Positions 9,107 to 18,798 are shown, counted from the stretch's first letter. The stretch is DNA of 41,942 bases from an uncultured Chthonomonas sp. (GCA_903919615.1 CAIXIX010000327.1:1-41942); one strand, 5' to 3'. Numbers and translations are program-made. Notes: generated from the letters alone by a model not told the origin.

Positions 9107-10111
9107 TTAAGCCTTGCGATAGGGAGCGAGCAGCGCTTTCAAATCGCGATTTACAGCCAGCACGGTCCCCTGGGTAAGAGGCTTCGCCTCATCCCGATCG
9201 CACGGCTGCATCCGCACACCGTTAAGGATCATCACCTGTTTCCACAGCATGTTTCCATCGAGCTTCTGGCCCTGATTTTTTAGCGCCAACGCCCGCCCAA
9301 CATCCTGCTGAGCCGCTTCTGCTGCAGCCATGTCTCCCGCAAGAAACGCAGTTCGTATGCGGTGAAGTATCTCAGGATAGACGCTGCTTCCCTCACCAAT
9401 CACGCCCACCGCACCCTGCTTGAGCCCCTCTAGATAGTAAGTTTCATCGCCACAGATGAGGCCGAAGCCCTTACCCCGAACGACATCCGCTACAGGCGAA
9501 AAAATTGCCGGATCGTGGGATGAGATCTTCATGCCAACAACGCGGGGAAGCGTGAGAACGCGCTGCATCAGGTCGGCCGTCATTCGATACGCGGGAGGCG
9601 TGCCAGGCGGCTGATAGAGAACCAGTGGGATCTCGGTGGCATCATGAATCGTGCGCAGATAGCGCAGGATCGCATCAGGTACCGACTCGCCGGAATCCGG
9701 CATAAACGCCTCCGGCATCGGGTGTACGGCAGCGTCTGCGCCCAGGCTGCCAGCATACTGCGTGAGCTCGATCGCCTGAGACAGATATCGTCGCGGGTTT
9801 GGTTTAATCGCAGGATTGGCGCGGCGTTCCAGCCACTCTCCACCGCAACCGATCATCATGCCCATCTTGCCGCGCGTTGCCTTCAGCACGTCCGCGCAGA
9901 GCATTTTGGTCTCGCTAACGGTAAAGCTGTACATCTTGCCCATTCCAGATCGGGCAAAGACCGAGCTTACACAGTCGCGCGAAATGAGCCATTTCACCCA
10001 CTCCTGCGCGCCATCATAATCGATTGATAGTTGAGAATCTGGAATAACGGGGGTGAGCATAGGGCTGATTACGCCCTGGAGGAAATTCGGAACCTGAACT
10101 GCATTTTTCAT
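9107..10111 (-). CDS. DHDPS/NAL-family aldolase (DapA superfamily)
   Basis: A class I aldolase-type TIM barrel of the dihydrodipicolinate synthase/N-acetylneuraminate lyase superfamily. The Schiff-base lysine is in VVGMKISSHD, the catalytic Tyr is in LVLYQPPGTPP, and FARSGMGKMYSFTVSE replaces the usual GTTGE substrate loop. The divergent substrate loop argues against true DapA and for one of the many uncharacterised paralogues that cleave or form 2-keto-3-deoxy sugar acids. The start at 10111 (MKNAVQVPNF) is preceded by GAGAG at suitable spacing; a start eight codons upstream is possible. The gene is convergent with the ClpS-like gene and shows no obvious operon partner. Substrate cannot be told from sequence alone. 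Confidence 0.85.
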   Translation of the reverse strand: MKNAVQVPNFLQGVISPMLTPVIPDSQLSIDYDGAQEWVKWLISRDCVSSVFARSGMGKMYSFTVSETKMLCADVLKATRGKMGMMIGCGGEWLERRANPAIKPNPRRYLSQAIELTQYAGSLGADAAVHPMPEAFMPDSGESVPDAILRYLRTIHDATEIPLVLYQPPGTPPAYRMTADLMQRVLTLPRVVGMKISSHDPAIFSPVADVVRGKGFGLICGDETYYLEGLKQGAVGVIGEGSSVYPEILHRIRTAFLAGDMAAAEAAQQDVGRALALKNQGQKLDGNMLWKQVMILNGVRMQPCDRDEAKPLTQGTVLAVNRDLKALLAPYRKA

Positions 10112-10189
10112 AAGGCACTCTCTCACATCACACACAACATCTATTAATTAGAGTACCTCACTGACGCCAATCGAAGTCGAAATTAGGGG

Positions 10190-10879
10190 TTATGCACGTG
10201 ATATCACCCGAAGCGCGGACTCTCGATAGATCTCAAATCCCATTGCTAAATACAGATCACGGGCAGCGTGATTATCGCTGATCACATGCAGAAACGGAAT
10301 CTCGCCTCGCTGCGTTTGCCGCAGGATGAGCTTTTTCATTAAGCGCGTTGCATAGCCCTGTCCGCGGTGATCGGGGTGCGTGCAAACGCCACTTATCTCG
10401 CGGTACGTGCCTGCGCAAAATCGCTCACCTGCCATGGAGACAAGGTGGTTACCATCAAAAACTCCGAAGTACTCTCCTAGCTCGATGGTACGTGGGCCAA
10501 ATGGCCCCGGTCGGGTGAGTTCCGCAAGCGACACAGCCTGTTCGATATGCTCAGTTCGCAGGAGTATTGCCTCCGGCGCCGGGTCCTCCTGAGGCGCATC
10601 TCCATTCCACACCAGCCGCAGCACCCTGGTCTCCATATGGATTTTCCAGCCAGCAGGGGTGGCGCCGGCCCAGCCTTCGCAAAATATCGCTTCACCGGGA
10701 TCGCACAACGTGGACAGCGCCTCAAAATCGGGATTATCGGGTTCAGAGAAGCAGGTAACGGGAGAGAAGCCAGGAGCGTAGCGCTTAACGGTATTTGTTC
10801 CGACGGCAAATGGCGCGTGAAGTCCACATAGCGTGTGCCAGACGATATTATCGAGGATGGGATCTGGAGTAATTGTCAA
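10190..10879 (-). CDS. GNAT family N-acetyltransferase
   Basis: The C-terminal half is a clear GNAT fold of the FR47 type: REISGVCTHPDHRGQGYAT carries the acetyl-CoA pyrophosphate loop (RGQGYA), followed by PFLHVISDNHAARDLYLAMGFE, the usual motif B with the Asn/Tyr near the active site. The N-terminal half (residues 1-110) is the degenerate GNAT-like lobe found in 220-240-residue members. It starts ten bases after the VOC gene's stop, so the two are likely cotranscribed. Such pairs often detoxify small molecules, but the substrate is unknown. Confidence 0.85.
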   Translation of the reverse strand: MTITPDPILDNIVWHTLCGLHAPFAVGTNTVKRYAPGFSPVTCFSEPDNPDFEALSTLCDPGEAIFCEGWAGATPAGWKIHMETRVLRLVWNGDAPQEDPAPEAILLRTEHIEQAVSLAELTRPGPFGPRTIELGEYFGVFDGNHLVSMAGERFCAGTYREISGVCTHPDHRGQGYATRLMKKLILRQTQRGEIPFLHVISDNHAARDLYLAMGFEIYRESALRVISRA

Positions 10880-10889
10880 CGGATTGCTT

Positions 10890-11375
10890 TCATGTTAGAT
10901 CGTCTATCCTGATCTTCTTCATCTTCATCATTTTGGCCATGCACCTTGCGGTCAATTCCGGATCTGTGTCAGCCTGAAACAGATCTAAGATCCGCGCAGG
11001 CACAACCTGCCACGAAATTCCGTACTTATCCTTTAACCATCCACATTGCTGAGCAGCAGGATCACCACCATCACAGAGCCGATGCCAATAGTGATCTATC
11101 TCTTCCTGATTGGCGCAGTTTACGACCAGGGAGGTGGCCTGATTGAACCTGAATGCCGGGCCACCGTTTAACGCAGTATAGCGATGACCATCAAGTTCAA
11201 ACTCGACCAGCATCACGGAGCCTGGTTCGCGTCGATGAATATCCCGCCCCGCTTCAGAGTAGTGGATCACCTGTAATATGGCAGAGTTGGGGAAGATTGC
11301 GGTGTAAAAGGACGCGGCTTCTTGGGCCTGATCATTAAACCAGAGGCATGTAGAGATGCGATTATTATCAGGCAC
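10890..11375 (-). CDS. VOC family protein (PhnB/glyoxalase-like)
   Basis: 161 residues of the PhnB/3-demethylubiquinone-9 3-methyltransferase-like branch of the vicinal oxygen chelate superfamily. It begins ISTCLWFNDQAQEAASFY, followed by the strand SVMLVEFELDGHRYTALNGGP, FNQATSLVVNC and CGWLKDKYGISWQVVP. These paired beta-alpha-beta-beta-beta modules usually bind a metal and may act in small-molecule resistance or modification. It is first gene of a two-gene unit with the GNAT. Upstream (11376-11540) lies the divergent spacer toward the SDR gene. Confidence 0.85.
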   Translation of the reverse strand: MPDNNRISTCLWFNDQAQEAASFYTAIFPNSAILQVIHYSEAGRDIHRREPGSVMLVEFELDGHRYTALNGGPAFRFNQATSLVVNCANQEEIDHYWHRLCDGGDPAAQQCGWLKDKYGISWQVVPARILDLFQADTDPELTARCMAKMMKMKKIRIDDLT

Positions 11376-11589
11376 AAACTGCCTCCGCTCTAAATTAAAC
11401 CGACCCTGCGCGTATTATCCCGGGCGCGACGCAGGAGTTCCATTTATGAGGGCAGGTTTCCTGCAATTGCGCGCAGCAATCCGGCTCGTACGCCGTGCCA
11501 GCCTGGCAGGCATCCATTCCCAAAGGATTACATGTAAATTTTGTGCCTTCTGCGTTTTCTTGCGGCTATATTCTGCATTTCGTTCCAGC

Positions 11590-11617
11590 TTGGCGCCTTT
11601 GCGTGCGTCTGTATAAT
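11590..11617 (+). promoter_or_regulatory. Promoter of the SDR gene
   Basis: TTGGCG (11590-11595), a 16-base spacer and TATAAT (11612-11617) make a good sigma-70-type promoter 58 bases before the SDR start. A second -10-like TATAGT lies at 11637-11642. Confidence 0.6.
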
Positions 11618-11675
11618 TTATGTAACCATCGCATGCTATAGTGATTTCAGCGACAATTACGATCGGGAGAGACGA

Positions 11676-12425
11676 ATGCTGCTCAAAGATAAAGTGTGTT
11701 TGATTACCGGCGGGACTCGTGGCATTGGCGCAGCAACCGCACTCATTATGGCGGCACAGGGCGCACAGATCGCTCTTGTCGGCCGGGAGGCGCATGCGGA
11801 GGCGATTGAGCTGGTGAGGCAGATAGAGTCGCTTGGCGTGAAGGCAGCGCTTCTGCTGGGTGACATGGGCTCACCGGAAGATTGCCAACGCGTGGTGCGC
11901 GAGACCGTAGAGACACTCGGTGGGATCGATGTTCTGGTGCACTCTGCCGGTGGCGCAGTCAATGGCGGCCTGCTATCCCTAACAGCCGAAAGTTGGCTGG
12001 CAGCTTTTGATGTCCATGTCCATGCGATTTTCCATCTCTGTCGAGAGGCGATACCGCTGATGAAGGAGCGCGGCGAAGGCTCTATCATGCTGATCTCTTC
12101 CGCCGCTGGTGTTCGAGGTGTTAAAACCAATGTCGCCTACCAGACCGTGAAGGGCGCCTTGCCCCAGATGACGCGCGCGCTGGCGTATGAATTTGCAGAT
12201 GATAACATCCGCGTGAACTGCGTAGCGCCTGGGATCATCCGTACCGATTTCCACAAGGCGATGACTCCGGAGGCCAAGAAGCACAACCTGGATAATCGCA
12301 TCCCGCTGCACCGCGAGGGCACGTCTGAGCAGGTTGCAACTCTGATTGTTGAGCTGCTCACCAACGACTTTATCACCGGCGAGACGGTCTCGATTGATGG
12401 CGGAATGACGATGCGGATTGCGTAG
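11676..12425 (+). CDS. Short-chain dehydrogenase/reductase (SDR)
   Basis: A 249-residue classical SDR. The N-terminal Rossmann motif is ITGGTRGIGAATA (TGxxxGxG), with the LLGDM acidic turn, VLVHSAGGAVNG (NAG-type motif), a Ser in MLISSAAG, catalytic YQTVKGA (YxxxK) and VNCVAPGIIRTDF. It ends with the typical TGETVSIDGGMTMRIA. It therefore oxidises or reduces an alcohol/ketone using NAD(P)H; FabG-like 3-oxoacyl reductase and sugar dehydrogenase roles are equally possible. I start at ATG 11676, preceded by GGGAGA; a TTG start at 11541 would put the promoter inside the coding region. It converges on the SWIM protein gene. Confidence 0.9.
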   Translation: MLLKDKVCLITGGTRGIGAATALIMAAQGAQIALVGREAHAEAIELVRQIESLGVKAALLLGDMGSPEDCQRVVRETVETLGGIDVLVHSAGGAVNGGLLSLTAESWLAAFDVHVHAIFHLCREAIPLMKERGEGSIMLISSAAGVRGVKTNVAYQTVKGALPQMTRALAYEFADDNIRVNCVAPGIIRTDFHKAMTPEAKKHNLDNRIPLHREGTSEQVATLIVELLTNDFITGETVSIDGGMTMRIA

Positions 12426-12475
12426 CCCAAATATTGAGTGTAAATTTGCTTCTCTGCATGCGCGACATAGGACAG

Positions 12476-14272
12476 TCAGAGTCCCCTTAACGACGGCATT
12501 AGGCTGCTTTTTCGGCTATGGACCCTCATTAGCTCTTCCTTGTATGCGTTCCAATCCGCAAGATTATCGGCTCGCTGATATGCGGACTTACAAAGTTTGA
12601 GCCATCGAATGGCATGATGATAGCGGTCCGCCTTTTTAGACTCGATAACACGCTCCGCCTGAATGCGGCATTGGGGGATTACCTGTGCCGGATACTGCGG
12701 CAGGCAGGCAATAACTACCTTTTCCATCAGGGTATAGTCATAATCTCGCACTCGCGAGAGCGCTTCGAGCAAGTAACCTTCGTGCATCAAGATGTCTGCT
12801 TTGCCATCATCGAAGTTGTTCGAGGTTAGGATTGAAGCGATAATTCTATCTCTAATCTCCGGCCAGCCTTCAGCAGAAATCGATTTTAATTCTTCGTAAT
12901 CCTCGAGCTCAGGATTGTAGTCGATGGCCGCAATACCAGCCTGCATCGCCAAATCCATTTGCCCTGCTGCAAAGGCCACGTCGCGCGTCCAGGTTGCCAG
13001 CGTGTATGTGTAGCCTGAAAGCGATAACCCATGCCATGCAATTTCCAGGGCAAGCTCAGTTTGATTGGATTCATGCAGCCTCTTCGCAAGGCACATTACC
13101 GCGCCCGGATCTGTTAGATTTGCTCGGGCATATTCCGCTGCGCTGGCTGTTTGCCCTGTAGTAACGAGGAGATCCAGATAGGTTGAATGCAATCGATCTG
13201 CAAAGGCAAGGTTAATGGCCTCTTCCATTCGCTGCTGCTCAACGAGCATACTAACCCGAATTTCAGAGAGATGTGGAATGGATTCGTCATCGTCATCGTC
13301 ATCATTCTCAGCAGCGTCTAAATCGGGTTCATTACCTCCGAGTTTGCATATCAAATCAGCATTCGTCCAGCCCTGTTTTGCTGCCAGGCTGGCATGAGCG
13401 AGCCCATACTCAGCTCCACAATCCGTAGTATCGTTACGCCACTCTTCGAGCTTGAGCACCCATTTATTACGTTCCGCATCTGTGCATTGCGGCGAGAGCA
13501 GCGCCCTGGCCCACGCATCGCCTATATCAGCGAACAAATCCGGGTCTTCGTAGATGTAATCTTGAATTTGGATCCAGCCTTTGATGAGCTCTTGCGTAAC
13601 AACTTCCAAAATGCCAAATGCGTAGCCGAGATTGCCTGCGATAGCGCTCTCATTCACTACACTCAGTATTGGGGAAACCACATTGTGTATTTCCATGGAG
13701 ACTTCGCTGCCATTATCATCCCACTGAAAGTTGCTATTTCCGGTAATCACTGCGTGTGACATCGTTGTTACGATACTTTTACGTACCGCTGAGGCTGAGA
13801 TGAGATGGCTCTGAGCCGATTCGATACCCGTTGCAGACCTGGCAAATTTGCGAGATAATGCGATGCGCAGTTGTTGTATGAGCTCTGGATTATCATTTAC
13901 TAACTGCATAAGTATCAATTGCAGATCGTCACGATCGCACTCTGAAATAGCTGAGCTCAAGTCGAATTCGGGCTCTGCGCCATCTTCCGTATGCAGACAT
14001 TCGAGCAGCGTCGCAACAATATGTTTGCACCATCCGTCGCCAGAATATTCACAGGAGCACCTGGCATCGGCCAGACCTTTTGAACCGAACAACAGCTCAA
14101 CATCGTATTGATCACCCCTGCTGCCCTCGACAGCGGCAGATGTTCGGAGCCCGTCAGATATCAGCTCCGACACGTCGCCGTTATCGAATAGTTCCGATCC
14201 ACGCTGATAGCTGCTGCTGCTGCAATTTGTTCTTATTTGACTTGCGGTGATCGGGAAGCGCTTATTCATCAT
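12476..14272 (-). CDS. SWIM zinc-finger domain protein
   Basis: About 598 residues. Near residue 65-90 it carries a SWIM zinc finger, ARCSCEYSGDGWCKHIVATL (CxC...CxH), which binds DNA or protein. The remainder is a long alpha-helical array with TPR-like pairs (for example QTASAAEYARANLTDPGAVM and ELALEIAWHGLSLSGYTYT) and an acidic run ENDDDDDDES near the middle. Bacterial SWIM proteins of this size are common and mostly uncharacterised; some sit beside SNF2 helicases, but none is here. A perfect -10 (TATAAT, minus strand) abuts the most upstream ATG at 14314, so transcription would begin inside that longer frame; I therefore prefer the ATG pair at 14272/14269. Confidence 0.8.
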   Translation of the reverse strand: MMNKRFPITASQIRTNCSSSSYQRGSELFDNGDVSELISDGLRTSAAVEGSRGDQYDVELLFGSKGLADARCSCEYSGDGWCKHIVATLLECLHTEDGAEPEFDLSSAISECDRDDLQLILMQLVNDNPELIQQLRIALSRKFARSATGIESAQSHLISASAVRKSIVTTMSHAVITGNSNFQWDDNGSEVSMEIHNVVSPILSVVNESAIAGNLGYAFGILEVVTQELIKGWIQIQDYIYEDPDLFADIGDAWARALLSPQCTDAERNKWVLKLEEWRNDTTDCGAEYGLAHASLAAKQGWTNADLICKLGGNEPDLDAAENDDDDDDESIPHLSEIRVSMLVEQQRMEEAINLAFADRLHSTYLDLLVTTGQTASAAEYARANLTDPGAVMCLAKRLHESNQTELALEIAWHGLSLSGYTYTLATWTRDVAFAAGQMDLAMQAGIAAIDYNPELEDYEELKSISAEGWPEIRDRIIASILTSNNFDDGKADILMHEGYLLEALSRVRDYDYTLMEKVVIACLPQYPAQVIPQCRIQAERVIESKKADRYHHAIRWLKLCKSAYQRADNLADWNAYKEELMRVHSRKSSLMPSLRGL

Positions 14273-14314
14273 TGGCGTTGTCTCAGCATTCAGGATTTGC
14301 GATATCAAGTACAT

Positions 14315-14342
14315 ATTATAGCTGAGTTTGATAGCGCCGAAA
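14315..14342 (-). promoter_or_regulatory. Candidate promoter of the SWIM gene
   Basis: On the minus strand TATAAT occupies 14320-14315 with a weak TTTCGG -35 at 14342-14337 and a 16-base spacer. The start of transcription would fall near 14308, inside the longest possible reading frame, which argues for the shorter protein. Confidence 0.4.
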
Positions 14343-14463
14343 ACAGATGCGTGGGCGTAGCAATAGCCTCAGCGGGCCAGCACTACCCGTGTCGTGATGT
14401 CGATTGGGTAGAATCGAGGGAACATCCCTGCAACCGCAAGTTTTCCCCTCCAGGAGGATAATC

Positions 14464-15543
14464 ATGGGCTCCCTGTTGCCTGCGCTCGCGCTTTTCTGTT
14501 GCTGCTGCATCGCAAGTGGTGGAAACGTCGTCGATACGACAGTGTGGCATCTCGCATCGGAGCTGACTGTCGAGAATGTCGGCTGGCATGAGAGCACCAA
14601 TCCGTATGTTCGCTTTCCGGCTCACGGGCACGACCAGGTTCCATCTGGAGTCTGGTTTTTGAGCCGCCATTCGGCCGGAGTTTCCGTACATTTCCTTTCG
14701 GATGCGCCGGAGATACGGGTCCGGTGGTCGCTGATCAACGCTGAACTCGCGATGCCGCATATGCCGGCAACCGGCGTGAGCGGGGTGGATCTTTATGTAC
14801 GTGCGGAAAATGGCAGGTGGGTGTTTGCTGGCAACGGCCGACCGCAGAAGCAGAACGACAATGTCGCCACGTTCAATTACGGCATGAAGGCGGGCGAGAC
14901 TCATGAGTATCAGCTCTATCTTCCGCTATATAATGGCGTCACCAGCGTGGAGATCGGTGTCGATCCCAGCGCGAAATTGCAGCCAGCCAAGCAGCACGCT
15001 GAGCCAATCGTCTACTATGGCACTTCAATCGCGCAGGGCGGCTGTGCTTCGCGCCCGGGAATGGCGTTTACGAACATCCTCTCCAGAGAGCTGGACCGAC
15101 CAATCATCAATCTTGGTTTCTCGGGTTCAGCGATGCTGGAGCCCGACGTTGCAACTCTGATTGCCGAGCTAGATCCCAAACTCTTCGTCATTGATGCACT
15201 GTGGAACGCCGGGTCTTTGCCGCCAGCCGAGCTGGCAAAGCGGCTGGAGGGTTTCGCACGTACATTGCGAGCAAAACATCCCAAGACCCCAATCCTGTTT
15301 GTGGGGCAGTCTCTCGTTCACCCAATCGCAGAACCATCGGGCACAAGCAAAACGCAGATCGAGGTTGTGGAGCGGTTGCAGAAAGAGGGAATGCTCGGCC
15401 TGTCTATTCTGGATGGGGCAAAGCTGTATAGCGACGACACCGAGGGCACGGTAGACGGCGTGCATCCGAACGATCTGGGTATGATGGCACATGCCAAGGC
15501 GCTGCTGCCAACGTTGAAGAGGCTGGTGGGGAAGCGACCCTAG
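14464..15543 (+). CDS. Exported SGNH/GDSL hydrolase with GxDLY domain
   Basis: A signal sequence (MGSLLPALALFCCCCIASGG) leads into an N-terminal beta-sandwich with GVSGVDLYVR, the GxDLY motif of SGNH hydrolases that act on decorated polysaccharides. The catalytic domain follows: IVYYGTSIAQGGCAS (block I, nucleophile Ser), NLGFSGSAM (block II Gly), LFVIDALWN and DGVHPNDLGM (block V Asp/His). An esterase removing acetyl or other acyl groups from an extracellular glycan is the likely role. The start at 14464 is fixed by AGGAGG (14452-14457); a TTG at 14404 has no such site. The four-Cys run at the signal end might allow lipidation, but no canonical lipobox is present. It converges on the 862-residue exported protein. 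Confidence 0.88.
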   Translation: MGSLLPALALFCCCCIASGGNVVDTTVWHLASELTVENVGWHESTNPYVRFPAHGHDQVPSGVWFLSRHSAGVSVHFLSDAPEIRVRWSLINAELAMPHMPATGVSGVDLYVRAENGRWVFAGNGRPQKQNDNVATFNYGMKAGETHEYQLYLPLYNGVTSVEIGVDPSAKLQPAKQHAEPIVYYGTSIAQGGCASRPGMAFTNILSRELDRPIINLGFSGSAMLEPDVATLIAELDPKLFVIDALWNAGSLPPAELAKRLEGFARTLRAKHPKTPILFVGQSLVHPIAEPSGTSKTQIEVVERLQKEGMLGLSILDGAKLYSDDTEGTVDGVHPNDLGMMAHAKALLPTLKRLVGKRP

Positions 15544-15557
15544 GCAAATGGTATGCG

Positions 15558-18146
15558 CTAGGGCGAATCTGGAAGGGCGTTGAGAATCCGGATCGCATCG
15601 GCTGGATCCGAGCGGGCGATATCCAGCGCCACTCCGCGCCAGTGCTTAGCGGAATCCTGTGCTATAGCGCCAAATCTGACGGCAACAGCGGCAGGTTTTC
15701 CGCCGGATCCATACTGAATGCGAATGGGCTCATCAGTGGACGCGTATGCGTCTGCACGCTCCTCGCTCTCAACGACAAAGATCTGGTTCTTCGGCATTCG
15801 GCTCGCTTTATCCCATCGCCCGTACCAGCACAGATGTCTTTGCGTGTAGATGATAGCGCGATCGTCCAGATAGAGCGGCAGCGATGGCGCTGCCTTTTTC
15901 AGACCCGCATGGATCAGCCCGAGCCTCTTTGTGTTCTCATGAAATCGGAAATCGCAGAGTGATTTCCAGATGCCGCTCTCGGCGGAGCCAGTAGGAAATA
16001 GAGGAAGCGTTGGGTCCAGGTCCAGAGTGTAGAGATAGGGAGAAATGTCGATAGGATCATACCCATCAGATCGGATGCACTGCAGCCGCGTATCTTCTGT
16101 GTATCCAAAGTAGCCATTAGTATCGATACCGTCCCCACCGGGAGTATCCGCCGCCCATCCCGGTGCGGCCGTTGCTTTTAGCGCAAGCGCCGATAGGCCC
16201 TGAATGCTGGCCAGCGACTCTAGAATTCGACTGGCCACCACCGGATCGAGCATCTTCCACCCTGTGTATTGAGGGTATTCGTACTTGAAATCCGGATCCG
16301 CAGCGAGCCTGCGTTTAGCGTAAGCATCACCGGTTTCGCTCAGGATATTCAGATCGTCCTGCCCCGCCAGGCCACCTTCTTGAAGCAGGGATGCTGCGCA
16401 TCCGGCAGAAATTCCCACTTTATGAGCCATCTTCAGGGCCGATCGCAGCCGTTCCGCAGCCTCCCTGTCATCCAGCATCACATGCAGCCAGACCTCAGAG
16501 AAGCCTTTTCTCTTTGCCATGTTGAGAAGTTCGACAATCGACTTGTCCTGTTCCGGCAGCCTGGCGACAAGTATCCGTTTGTGCAGAGAAGCGGGCATCG
16601 GCTTTGGCGCAATCAAAGAGCCAGGCGCGGCAGGCGAGATCAATTTGGGCAGGTTTGAAGCGGAACGCAGGTATTGCCGGCCAATGTTTTCTGAAAATGG
16701 CGCTTCCACGGTAGCGCCATCGGGAAAGACGAACTGCACAGTCATCTGTGTGGATACCTGGACTCGATCATCTCGCAGAGCGATATCGCTTGCCTCCCAC
16801 CATTCCAACTGTTTTTCGATCTGCCTCTGGAGCGAAAGCGGCAGTTCTGATGGGGAGACCCAGGGATCCTCCGCGGCTTTCAGGTAAGCGGAGTCAACAC
16901 GCTGCTGAACCGGCGAAGGCAGCGCGTAGGGATCGTTCGGAGCAAAGCCAATATGCGAAAGCGGATTGTTCTTCGCCGTCTTCTCGTTGAGAGCCGCAAG
17001 CGCCTTGTCTCGTTCAATATACGGTTTTTCCGCCCAATCCGCCAGCTTTGCGAAACGGGTACCTATGCCCTGAATATCATCGGTAAGGAGATACGTTGAG
17101 GAGCCGACTCGGCGAAACGTCCCGGTGACAGACCAGCATACCGCCTTAAGCAGGTCGTCTGCCCTGGCTCTTTTAACTGGCCCAATTCTCCACAACAGAG
17201 CCAGACCCGAGAGCCTCTTATCTGCAACGAGATCCAATCCCGTGGCTTTAGTCACGCGCAGCAGCAGGTCTGCGACTGTCTTGATATCCTGGTCCAGGGG
17301 AATCTGAACCCGCAAAGCCGGTTGTGTATATTCGAGGTGACCGGGCTTCAACTGGCTTGGAACCGTCATTACTACGGGCACACCAAATGCTCTTATAGTT
17401 CCCGGTTCGCTCTGCACGTCGCCCTTTGCTGGATCGCGTGTCAAAAGCGTTGAGATCACCTCGCCCTCCATTGGCTCTACACCGCCCATATACGAGGATT
17501 CCGTTGACCCGGGCCGGGAGAACCCGAAAGAGACCTTACGGTTAAGCCGTATACGTGCCGTCGCGGGATCTTCTGCAACCTGACCGCCCTGAGGCTCATA
17601 GTTCATGGATCCCAGCTCACTGCCGGCGACCAGCCTGTTCTGCTGCAGGCTGATCTTCTCAGGCAACAGCCCAAGAAAGAGTTGGCGCTGGCTGTCGTTG
17701 AGATCTTCTGGGCCGATGCCTGCGGGGCTTCCGGCGCGCTTCCACTGATCCTCGGAGAAGAGCGACAGCAGCACCTTGAACCGCTCTTCAGGTTTAAGCT
17801 TCGCGTATGGGTCGGCAGGACCCGGACGCTGCTCAATAACCTGCATGGTATTGGGAGGCACAACGGTAATGTTGCCAATTGCGAGGATCCGTCTGCCATT
17901 CGCCTCGGCCCATTGCTCAAGAGACCAGTCTACGCCAAAGTACTGAGTGCGGGAATTAACGCCTCCACTGTTGACATAAAGCAGAGTCCCGTTTCTTGCA
18001 GCGTCATAGCGGATACCATCAAAAATTGAATATGGAACAGGAGGCTGCGATTGCGCTAAAGCCTGAATGGATGGTGAGACAAGGAGTAGTGCGGCTGCAG
18101 CTATGAACAAAGCCATAGTGGGGTACGGTGGATTGGTTCGACGCAT
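15558..18146 (-). CDS. Large exported protein: STN-like domain plus possible TIM-barrel region
   Basis: About 862 residues with a signal peptide (TMALFIAAAALLLVSPSIQALA). The N-terminal region is beta-rich and unrecognised. Residues about 278-370 (IKTVADLLLRVTKATGLDLVADKRLSG...LLKAVC) resemble the STN/secretin short domain found in TonB receptors and secretins, but no barrel or secretin follows. From about residue 525 alternating strands and helices (RILVARLP, FSEVWLHVMLDD, KVGISAGCAAS, GLSALALKA, LPLYLDDRAI) suggest a TIM-barrel hydrolase-like fold. The start at 18146 has a good GAAGAGAAGAG site; the longer frame to 18200 would overlap the globin gene. It lies 23 bases after that globin. A facing gene (18799-20550) shares the STN-like module. 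Function unknown. Confidence 0.75.
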   Translation of the reverse strand: MRRTNPPYPTMALFIAAAALLLVSPSIQALAQSQPPVPYSIFDGIRYDAARNGTLLYVNSGGVNSRTQYFGVDWSLEQWAEANGRRILAIGNITVVPPNTMQVIEQRPGPADPYAKLKPEERFKVLLSLFSEDQWKRAGSPAGIGPEDLNDSQRQLFLGLLPEKISLQQNRLVAGSELGSMNYEPQGGQVAEDPATARIRLNRKVSFGFSRPGSTESSYMGGVEPMEGEVISTLLTRDPAKGDVQSEPGTIRAFGVPVVMTVPSQLKPGHLEYTQPALRVQIPLDQDIKTVADLLLRVTKATGLDLVADKRLSGLALLWRIGPVKRARADDLLKAVCWSVTGTFRRVGSSTYLLTDDIQGIGTRFAKLADWAEKPYIERDKALAALNEKTAKNNPLSHIGFAPNDPYALPSPVQQRVDSAYLKAAEDPWVSPSELPLSLQRQIEKQLEWWEASDIALRDDRVQVSTQMTVQFVFPDGATVEAPFSENIGRQYLRSASNLPKLISPAAPGSLIAPKPMPASLHKRILVARLPEQDKSIVELLNMAKRKGFSEVWLHVMLDDREAAERLRSALKMAHKVGISAGCAASLLQEGGLAGQDDLNILSETGDAYAKRRLAADPDFKYEYPQYTGWKMLDPVVASRILESLASIQGLSALALKATAAPGWAADTPGGDGIDTNGYFGYTEDTRLQCIRSDGYDPIDISPYLYTLDLDPTLPLFPTGSAESGIWKSLCDFRFHENTKRLGLIHAGLKKAAPSLPLYLDDRAIIYTQRHLCWYGRWDKASRMPKNQIFVVESEERADAYASTDEPIRIQYGSGGKPAAVAVRFGAIAQDSAKHWRGVALDIARSDPADAIRILNALPDSP

Positions 18147-18169
18147 TGGCTCTTCTCTTCCCTCTTCCC

Positions 18170-18631
18170 TCAACCTTGCGCGAGCCCACTCCACGACCAT
18201 TTTGGTATCTGTAATCCATTCGGCACATCATGCGCCGAACGATGGTACTGCGCCATTGTCGTGGTAGTGGCCCAGGTAAAGTAATCGTGGAGCGCGGTCT
18301 GCAGGCGCTCGTCGCTGGCAAAACCTGCATCTTCCAAAGCCAGGTCAAAGCAAGCGATCGCACGCTGATCCATCTCTTCATGGATACCGTTGCCGCTGTG
18401 CGTTCTTACCACGGAGGTTTCGCTTCCGTACTTTTCCGAATACAGTGCCGGGCCGCCGAGCGCCTCGGCAAAATACGCTGCTAGCCGCTCAGTGTGCTGT
18501 GGATGAAACCCGTGGCTGAAGGCATGGCTGACAATCTCATCTTCCATAACTCGCAAATGCCACGAGTGCGCCAGCTTAAGCATCCCCTCGAAACCGCCTG
18601 CCGCATCGTAAATCGACTGCTCTCTATCCAT
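18170..18631 (-). CDS. Truncated hemoglobin, group II-like
   Basis: About 153 residues with the 2-on-2 globin pattern: IYDAAGGFEGMLKLAHSWH (B helix), HPQHTERLAAYFAEALGGP (E helix and the strong ALGGPALYS motif), then VVRTHSGNGI with the probable proximal His, and a terminal LHDYFTWATTTTMAQYH helix. This matches group II truncated hemoglobins (GlbO type), which bind oxygen or NO. It is longer than the usual 125-130 residues by a C-terminal tail. The start at 18631 follows GGAGG by ten bases; an earlier ATG at 18655 has no site. The exported STN/barrel gene follows 23 bases later, so cotranscription is likely though a functional link is not obvious. Confidence 0.85.
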   Translation of the reverse strand: MDREQSIYDAAGGFEGMLKLAHSWHLRVMEDEIVSHAFSHGFHPQHTERLAAYFAEALGGPALYSEKYGSETSVVRTHSGNGIHEEMDQRAIACFDLALEDAGFASDERLQTALHDYFTWATTTTMAQYHRSAHDVPNGLQIPKWSWSGLAQG

Positions 18632-18798
18632 AATTACAGGTCCTCCATGATTCACAACTTTACGACCAGTACGACCATGAGGGCCATTACGTTTCGATCA
18701 GTCAAGATTCACTCCCATTTAGCCCGCGCCATCGGTAACGCATGCGCTTCTGGCCTCGTCAAACCAACAACGCAACGGAAATGCTCAGGAAATGACTC

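Noticed and set aside
11541-11675. A longer N terminus for the SDR (TTG start)
   Set aside because: It would include the promoter and a second -10 box, and the classical SDR fold starts at LLKDKVCLITGG.
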